64,000 nt of DNA from Massariosphaeria phaeospora (taxonomy: Eukaryota > Ascomycota > Dothideomycetes > Pleosporales): the NCBI GenBank assembly GCA_011032825.1, contig JAADJZ010000003.1, forward strand, positions 2,170,001-2,234,000, read 5' to 3'. The notes beneath the pieces are model-generated. The model saw only the letters and a list, made by a program, of their open reading frames with translations. It ran no database searches and was not told the DNA's origin. This document shows, piece by piece, positions 57,200-64,000 of this stretch. The translations under genes and the position numbers were made by a program. Numbering within the stretch: the first letter of the stretch is position 1; every line of letters begins with the position of its first letter.

Positions 57200-59748
57200 A
57201 TGGGGGGAAATACTTGCGTTAGCTATGATAAGACCATAGAAGGGCTACGCCCACAGGAATACCCTATGCTTCAAGGTGAGCATCCCATAAGATTTCCGTA
57301 GGTGTTGACTAACCCTACTCAGGTACCACATACCTTGACCATGCTGGGACCACGCTGTACGCGAAATCGCTCATCGAACGTTTCTCCACGGATATGATAT
57401 CAAATCTTTATGGAAATCCACATTCGATTTCAAACTCTTCGCAACTTACAACGCGACGGATTGAGGATATCAGATTGCGGCTTCTATCTTTGTTCAAGGC
57501 AGACCCAGAAGTCTTTGACGTTGTCTTCGTTGCAAATGCCACGGCGGGAATTAAACTTGTTATGGAAGCTTTCCGAGATCATGCGGAGGGCTTCTGGTAT
57601 GGCTACCATAAGGACTCGCATACGAGCTTGATTGGAGTACGCGAGGCCGCAAAGCAACATCGCTGTTTCGCATCGGACGCTGAAGTCGGGCTATGGATGG
57701 AGCAAACCGGTGGGGAGACTGCGCTCCCTGGGTTGTTTGCATACCCGGCCCAGTCGAACATGAACGGGCGCCGTTTACCATTAGATTGGACGCGCCGTAT
57801 CCGCTCGAACAAAAAAGGAGCAGTGTACACTTTGTTGGATGCAGCTGCTCTTGTCTCTACTTCGCCGCTTGACTTGAGCGACGTCCGAACTGCGCCTGAC
57901 TTCACTGTGCTGAGCTTGTACAAGATGTTTGGGTTCCCTGATCTGGGTGCGCTGATTATACGGCAGGATTCTGGCTCGGCATTTGATAAGCGCCGTTATT
58001 TTGGAGGTGGGACAGTCGAGATGGTAGTTTGTGTTAAGGAGCAATGGCATGTGAAGAAATCGGACACATTACATGAGCGCCTGGAGGATGGTACCCTACC
58101 AATCCACAGCATTTTGGCTCTGGATTCTGCTATGAGCATTCACGAAGAATTATTTGGTTCATTGGAACAGGTGTCGAAACATACCACATTTCTTACCACG
58201 AAGCTACACCAAGGATTACTATCCCTGCAACACGGCAACGGATTGAACGTTTGCGAAGTCTACAGCGACACTGCCTCGACGTATGGGAATCCAACCACGC
58301 AAGGGCCAATAGTTGCTTTCAATATCCGGAATCCCCACGGCGGCTGGGTCAGCAACGCAGAAGTCGACAAATTGGCGGCGGTTAGAAATTTCCAGTTGCG
58401 GACCGGCGGCCTATGCAATCCAGGTGGCGTTGCATCTTCGCTCGGTTTGGCGCCATGGGAGATGAAAGAGAATTTCTCCGCAGGGCAACGCTGCGGGAAT
58501 GACAACGACATCAAGTGTGCAAAGCCTACGGGCATGATTCGGGCCAGTCTTGGGGCAATGAGCACACTGAAGGATGTGACCTCATTTGTGGATTTCCTAG
58601 GCGAATTCTTTGTACAGGAAGCCTCTCCTACTGTCACGTCGCCAGTGGATTGTCTGGCCATTGAGCCACCAACAATCAGTCACTTACACGTGGAAAGCAT
58701 ATCCATCTACCCCCTGAAGAGTTGCGGGGCGTTTACAGTGCCGCCCGGAAACGCGTGGGAAGTGCGGCGAGAGGGGTTAATCTGGGATCGTGAGTGGTGC
58801 CTCGTCCACCAAGGCACAGGAGCAGCATTGAGCCAAAAGCGCTACCCTCAAATGGCTCTCATTCGACCGAGCGTAGACCTAGACGAAGGTGTTCTCCGAA
58901 TTCGCTTGGAGGGCTTCTTGAGAGATATGGCGCTCAAAGACGAGATCACTGTACCCCTCTCGTCCGACCCACGAATGTTCTCGGACGACTTCATGTACAA
59001 GGACTCTAATGCAAAAGTCTGTGGAGACTCTGTTGCAACGAAAACGTACAAGTCAACCCACATTTCATCCTTTTTCACCCAAGCTCTCGGCGTGGCTTGC
59101 CATCTCGCCCGCTTCCCAGCTATCGGTAACGGTAACGGCCCACGGGCATCTCCTAGAAACGCAAAGGCTCATCTCCAGAAATACCGTGAGTCTGGGAACA
59201 TGCACATTCCCGGCGCTTTCCCAGATGCAAGAGCGCTAACGGCCGGGACATCTGTTTCAAAACCTATTCTTCTCTCAAATGAGAGCCCCATTCTAACTAT
59301 TTCAAGATCAAGCCTCAACCGCCTCAACGAACTAATCAAAGCTGAGGGCGGCAAGGCGGCGCAAGCGGAGGTCTTTAGGGCCAACATCATCGTGGCCGAA
59401 AACCCAGACTACCCGCCCGGCACCGAACAACCATACGCGGAAGACGATTGGCGCTATCTCCAGATTGGCCAGCAGTATTTCGAGATGCTGGGTGCATGTC
59501 GCAGATGCCAGATGGTCTGCGTGGACCAGCAAACCGCTGAACGGAACCAGGAGCCGTTTGTGACTCTATCTAAGACACGTCGACATGATGGTCGTGTTTA
59601 CTTTGGTGAGCACACATGCCACCTACCCATGGCCAATGCATCTTCGCCTTTGGTTCAGAATCCCACCATCAGTGTAGGCGACCCGGTGAAGCCCTTCCGA
59701 GAAGAAGATTTGGATCAAGACAGCCTTTTGCGTACTCTCGTGTGTTGA
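57200..59748 (+). CDS. hxB: Molybdenum cofactor sulfurase (MOCOS/HxB)
   Basis: Exons 57200-57275 and 57323-59748 give 833 aa, the usual length. It sulfurates the molybdenum cofactor of xanthine dehydrogenase and aldehyde oxidase-type enzymes. The N-terminal class V aminotransferase (cysteine desulfurase) domain covers about 25-460: YLDHAGTTLYAKSLI, YGNPHSISNSSQLTT, AHTSLIG-like DSHTSLIGVRE and the PLP lysine K226 in LSLYKMFGFPDLGALI. The likely persulfide site is in QLRTGGLCNPGG. The C-terminal MOSC part (about 490-830) has the beta-barrel start ISIYPLKSCGAF and ends with the motif ACRRCQMVCVDQQT and FVTLSKTRR. In Aspergillus hxB mutants lose purine hydroxylase activity, which is the basis for the symbol. 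Confidence 0.96.
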
Positions 59749-61308
59749 CAGCATTCTTATGCAATCTCGTTTCACGGTCTTGTTTCTTCATCGGAGCTCT
59801 AAACATAGCTGCTCCCGCGGTAGATGAGGGTTGGATGCGGTGCCCCATTCTGTGGTCTTCTGTCTCGAAACGATGTCCACGGGTAGCCTCATATCGCGTG
59901 CAGCATGGCACAGCAATTGGTGTTTCTGATACTTGCGGCACAAGAGCTCTAGGAGGGTCGAGTGATAGCGTACAGGGTTTGAAGCAGTTCGCATCAGCCG
60001 GCCGAGGCATCTACGGCGCGCGCTGAGCGGAGAGGGTGGTGTAGTAAGCGCTCGCCATCTGAGAGTTTCAACAACAGAGCCGCCTGTCGAAGCCGGCCTG
60101 TTAGGATGATTCCAGCAGTCATGTTTGGCACAGCCTCTAGGACGAGCAGGGGTCAAGCGCTGGTCTGGTAAGGCGCGCGCGCTCACGGGACGAACCACAG
60201 AAAGCTGGAGGGGACCTCCAACGGGTGGTCAGTTGATGGCTGGCAGCTTGGAGTTGCTATCGGGCTGGAAGCGCGCGAGAAGGCCACGCAGGCAGAGACA
60301 ATACACGGCGGCTGCGAGCAACATAAAATGAGCGACGGTTCTCACGAGGCCAAATGCACAGCTTGCCTACACAAGCGTCCGTCGTCTGCGAGCAAAGGAG
60401 TCCGCATCTTGATTGCGCGTCCTGCACCCGTTCACCACTCGTTCTCCCGTCCTGTCCACCTGGCACCCGACGCCCCGTCTCAGGACTCAGCACCTCATCA
60501 GCAAGCTGTCTCAGGTCGTCGACAAGCTCGACAGCCAAACTGACCGGCCGGCCACGTTTGATCTCTCTCCAGCGCGGCGCAACGAGTCTGCGGATCCGCT
60601 TGGCTCGTGTCTTCAGTGGCCGCCTCCCGCAGACGACGCCCGCATCAAACATCCGGAGGCAGGCCAGCCAATCGCAGCGCGCCGCAGCACAAGGCCGCGC
60701 AGGAGCGCTGCAAGGGCGGCAAACCGATCACACAGCGCCGTGTCGTGGAGTCGTGGAGTCGTGGCCTGGCAGCCAATTGCGCCGGCGTGGAGGTGAAGCT
60801 GCTCGCCAGCGCTCAGACCCGCAGCGCTTCAGCGAGGCGTTCTGCCGCTCGTGATTAGCCCCGACCGCACCGACCGCCCCGACCGCACGGCAGCCCAGCG
60901 GCTGTTTGGCGTCGCAGCAGGGCCCGTCACCGACTCAGCGCGGCGGAGAGCCCCCCTCCCCCCCCGGCCTGCCTGTACGCGCCCACATATTTTTAGCTGG
61001 CCGCTATCCCGCACCCTCGTCCACGTCCACGGCCACGGCCACCGCCGCTGCACACTGCGCCCGGCGACCCCCCCAGCGACCCCCAACAACACCGCGTGCG
61101 AGCCAGCCTCCGCGCCGGCAATAAACACACTCTCCGCGCCGCGCCTCGTCGCTCGTCGACCTGCCCGTCTGCCTGCCTCGCCCTCGCTCTCGCTCTCTCT
61201 GCCCACCCCTCTGCCGCCGCCCTCGTGGAAGCAGGCACCGCGCAGCCCACCCACCCTCGCTCCCCAGCCCGAGTCTCTCGTTCACAGCACGGCAACCCTC
61301 CCAGCATC
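59749..61308. other. 1.56-kb GC-rich intergenic region
   Basis: GC content rises sharply from about 60000. Many open frames overlap in all frames and give arginine/alanine-rich products, so none is called. The last 350 bp are C-rich with CTCGCTCTCGCTCTCTCTGCCC, a probable long 5' leader of the next gene. Confidence 0.45.
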
Positions 61309-62100
61309 ATGGCCACCACCGACTCGAAGCCGACGCTGTCGGCCCTCAAGACGCCGCTGTCTGCCACCTACCCCTCCGAGCTCCGCTCTCCCATGATCCA
61401 CTCGGCCTCGACACCCACCTTCATCAAGCGGGAAGATTCCCTGCGGACGCCCATCACCCCGCCGACGGCCTACCTCGACTTCCTCAAGACGCTATCCCCC
61501 GTCATTCTGAGCCCCATGTCAGCTGGAGCCGGCGCCAAGTTTGTTTTCGAGGGCAACCGGCCGACCTCGATGGCTTCGGTGACATCATCTGCCACCAGTG
61601 CTTCCTTCACCTCCACCTCTGCGCCGGCTGATAAGAACTCGCCCAAATCGCCAGCCTCGTCGCGAGCGAGCAGTTGCTGCAATTGCGAGCAGCACTCCAA
61701 ATCAGAGCCCCACAAGCAAGAGCCTGCGAAGCAAGATGCGAAGCAAGAGCTCCCAAAGACTGCACCGCCAACGAGGTCGGATACCGTCACAATCCCCCCT
61801 CCGTCGCCTTTCACACGCCCGCAATCGGCTCGCACTCCACGCCTCTACATTCCGCAATCCCCATATTCGCCCGCGTCGGTGCGCTCACCTGCGAGTGCGC
61901 ATTCTATAAACTCTCCCTACTCCGCAGTGTCGCCACAGACGTGGGATCTGGACAAGAAGACTGGCCGGACCCGCCGCGTGAGTGTGCGGGAAGTTGTCAC
62001 TCGCACGGTCACGTATAGCAGCACCCCAGTAGACGGCAAGGCGCCCGAGTTCCCTCAAATCGACCCCGCCCCGCGCGGCAAGAGAAGGAAACTCGAGTAA
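61309..62100 (+). CDS. Hypothetical serine/proline-rich protein with C-terminal basic signal
   Basis: Frame of 263 aa from ATG at 61309 (MATTDSKPTLSALKTP); the frame is open further upstream but in C-rich leader sequence. I do not recognise a known domain. The N-terminal third holds a possible conserved motif, TPPTAYLDFLKTLSPVIL (about 46-63), amid S/T-P sites. A cysteine pair CCNCEQH is at about 123. Many SP/TP dipeptides follow (SPYSPASVRSPASAHS). The C-terminus has VSVREVVTRTVTYSSTPVDG and ends RGKRRKLE, a probable nuclear localisation signal. Similar small fungal proteins are annotated as hypothetical; a phosphorylated nuclear regulator is only a guess. Confidence 0.7.
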   Translation: MATTDSKPTLSALKTPLSATYPSELRSPMIHSASTPTFIKREDSLRTPITPPTAYLDFLKTLSPVILSPMSAGAGAKFVFEGNRPTSMASVTSSATSASFTSTSAPADKNSPKSPASSRASSCCNCEQHSKSEPHKQEPAKQDAKQELPKTAPPTRSDTVTIPPPSPFTRPQSARTPRLYIPQSPYSPASVRSPASAHSINSPYSAVSPQTWDLDKKTGRTRRVSVREVVTRTVTYSSTPVDGKAPEFPQIDPAPRGKRRKLE

Positions 62101-64000
62101 ACAAGCGGGTGTGTCACACAACCTATTTCTGTTGCACCCCTCGAGCGTGGCGGTTACTCAACCGCCGCGCGCTAACTTCGTGTTACCCTGGACCGCAACA
62201 CCTGCGTACATGATACGTCTTTCGCAGACTGCCACGACCAATCTTTGCATGGGACTCTCAGCGTATACTATCCTGTCGGACTCCAGTTCACCGTCATGAA
62301 ATCTTATTCGACGGCCGAACCTTCTCCCCGACCTTCCAATAATTCTCGGGTCCCGGCGACTCGATCGCTTCACTCATTGTCAAGATCTACTGTCCTTTCT
62401 GGTTCATCATACCCCTTTGACATGTTGTCACCGATATTTCTTTTTGTCTAACTTTTAACAATATCCTATTAGAGAACGACTTACGTTCCCTTACGAAATA
62501 CCACTGTTGGTGCGGAAAATTCTTGGGCTTTCTAGGGGTTTATTCGGGCTATCATTCTTACGCGGATACCTCTTCTGACGGGTGCGTCGGCGCTTGAAGG
62601 CTACATTATTTGGCCGGCGGTGTTCATGGAGGGATCTTGTGACCGTTTCCTTTACCCTTTCCTTTCTTACGTGAAGAGGGACTAGTAGTGGACAAGGTTG
62701 TCGTGGTTAGCAGCGCATTGGCGGCAAAAGAGGAGCACCAGCTAGGATTAGCCTCCCCCGCCTTCGCGAGATGAAGAGATGGCTGGATGGATCTCCACAA
62801 GATCGCCTGATATAAGCGACATGTAGTCTCCTATACAAAGTTTTCAAACACGTTACATTTCTGTTCTTGACTGTGATGACCTACCACCTAGTAGTACGGA
62901 GGACGTTCTGGAGATATGGAGACCCCGGGGCGATAGTACCAAACCGCTGAACTATTGCCCTTACCCAGACCCAACGATCTCAAGCCCAGCTTGATACCAA
63001 TAATGAACTATAGCGTACACAGTAAAGTAGAAGGAAGGCAGGTATGCAGCATTATCACGAGCGCATATACCCCTCAATACCGCCCCAGTACTCCGTACGG
63101 AGCGCTAAACACCAACGATTTCAAAACATCCCCCCATGTCTCTCTTGTGCACGCCCACAACGCCCCTTCTAACCACCGTGTTACAATCCCTCCCAGAGTC
63201 AGAAAGCCACAACCCCCAACTCCCAATCACCTCCTCCCTCAGTAAGCACCAACGCATGTCTGTCTCTCCCAGAGACAAGGCAAGCTCCCATCTCAAGGTT
63301 TCCCAACACGCTGTAACCTTCGCCCCTCTCCCGCCCTTGGCACAGCCAATCACAAGCGCGGGAGGCCCGGCCGCGCGACCAAGAGGACGGCTGACTGGCC
63401 TCTGCGCAACGCCCGCGCGCCCGCGCTGCTGCCGGTCGGGTTTGGGGGGCGGCGGGGTCCGAGCCTATGGTTAAGCGCCCGGGGAGCGGGTGGTCGTGGC
63501 GGGCGGCGGGGGCGTGCTGATTGGGCGCTTAGCTAGCTAGCTAGCTGGCTGTGTAGATAGGAAGTCGAGCTTGAAGCGTGCATGGCTAGTTTAGGGAGAT
63601 GGATGGAGAGGTGGAGATTGAGTGGGTGGGCGGATCGGAGGATGAATGGGATTCTGTAGATGGGGTGTTGGTGGAGGCGTCGTTGGTGTGGGGGATAATT
63701 TAAGACAGCACTCAGCAAGCACCGGTCCGTTCGCACCGTTGAAACAAAGACGGGATCGAGCTTCGCGCTCGAGTCAGAGTCAGTCCGCTCGTCGATATGC
63801 TCGTGCTTTCGTAGAATTTCCCAGCCGGTGCGTGCCGCTAGCTGTACCTAGGTAGTTCCGGGGCTATATCTCATCACGTGCATGAGCCTATAACCCCTGT
63901 TGCCAATCAGAGCACTGCAAGGCTAGAGAAAGGCTGCACGCTGGATCCGTCACACATACAGGAGGATTGCTCATCGTCTACCGGTGATTATCTGTTTGGC
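62101..64000. other. 1.9-kb terminal region without recognised genes
   Basis: It holds the 3' region of the preceding gene and then unassigned DNA to the window edge. A 12-bp palindrome CTCCGTACGGAG lies at 63091-63102, and a (GCTA)n run lies at about 63529-63545. Frames on both strands are short and unsupported. A promoter for a gene beyond the window is possible. Confidence 0.4.
63091..63102. repeat. 12-bp palindrome CTCCGTACGGAG
   Basis: Perfect inverted repeat in the context AGTACTCCGTACGGAGCGC. Related half sites (CTACGGAGTACG, GACTCCGTAG) occur near 11850-11905 and 12617, within the low-complexity region. Confidence 0.7.

Noticed and set aside
60125..61396. Multiple overlapping frames between hxB and the serine/proline-rich gene
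   Set aside because: Composition artefact of GC-rich DNA; no frame shows domain or splice support.
63091..63102. CTCCGTACGGAG palindrome as an operator
   Set aside because: Similar TACGGAGTA sequences seem common in filamentous ascomycete intergenic DNA and it is not placed near a gene start here.

Overview
The window is nuclear DNA of a filamentous ascomycete (Pezizomycotina). Genes are dense, lie on both strands, and carry short GT-AG introns (about 45-170 bp) with CTRAC-like branch sites. Most genes are single-copy housekeeping genes of fungal type. A Dothideomycete, perhaps Pleosporales, fits the overall style, but that placement is inference.

Left part (1-8.7 kb): an ERG26-like sterol dehydrogenase (-), a NAT9-like acetyltransferase (+), the proteasome ATPase RPT4 (-), the U3 snoRNP protein RRP9 (+) and a WD40-cyclophilin of the PPWD1/cyp15 type (+). 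From about 8.9 to 13.6 kb comes a poor, decayed stretch. It holds a 2EXR/F-box-like gene broken by an in-frame TGA, a second hypothetical locus with a frame break and a further in-frame TGA, pyrimidine-rich low-complexity DNA and a 23-bp tandem repeat. From 13.6 to 22 kb are the giant proteasome adaptor ECM29 (-) and a UBA-UAS-UBX protein (+).

The most interesting block is 22.4-28.4 kb, a compact three-gene cluster. It encodes a membrane-anchored ATP-grasp ligase (-), a catechol-type O-methyltransferase (-) and a sugar-phosphate cyclase of the demethyl-4-deoxygadusol synthase type (+). This is the MysC/MysB/MysA logic of mycosporine (UV-screening, antioxidant) biosynthesis: sedoheptulose 7-phosphate to demethyl-deoxygadusol, then 4-deoxygadusol, then an amino-acid-linked mycosporine. 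The methyltransferase and cyclase are divergent and share a 1.3-kb promoter. That promoter holds a perfect 15-bp palindrome made of two inverted stress-response-like AGGGG cores.

Right part (29-64 kb): proteasome subunit PRE1 (beta4, -), enolase (+, 8 exons), a proline-rich disordered protein (+), a four-TM MARVEL-like protein (+), ribosomal protein L11 (-) divergent from SmB (+), mitochondrial pyruvate carrier MPC1 (+), PEX1 (-) divergent from MCM7 (+), the ER permease chaperone SHR3 (+), an RRM-like unknown (+), molybdenum cofactor sulfurase hxB (+) and a serine/proline-rich nuclear-type unknown (+).

Several intron placements are unusual: a start codon split AT|G (PRE1), an intron directly after ATG (RPL11) and a 9-nt microexon (SmB). 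I saw no tRNA, rRNA, CRISPR array, intact transposon or viral gene. Exon borders were worked out by eye from splice sites, reading phase and family conservation. No alignment was run.
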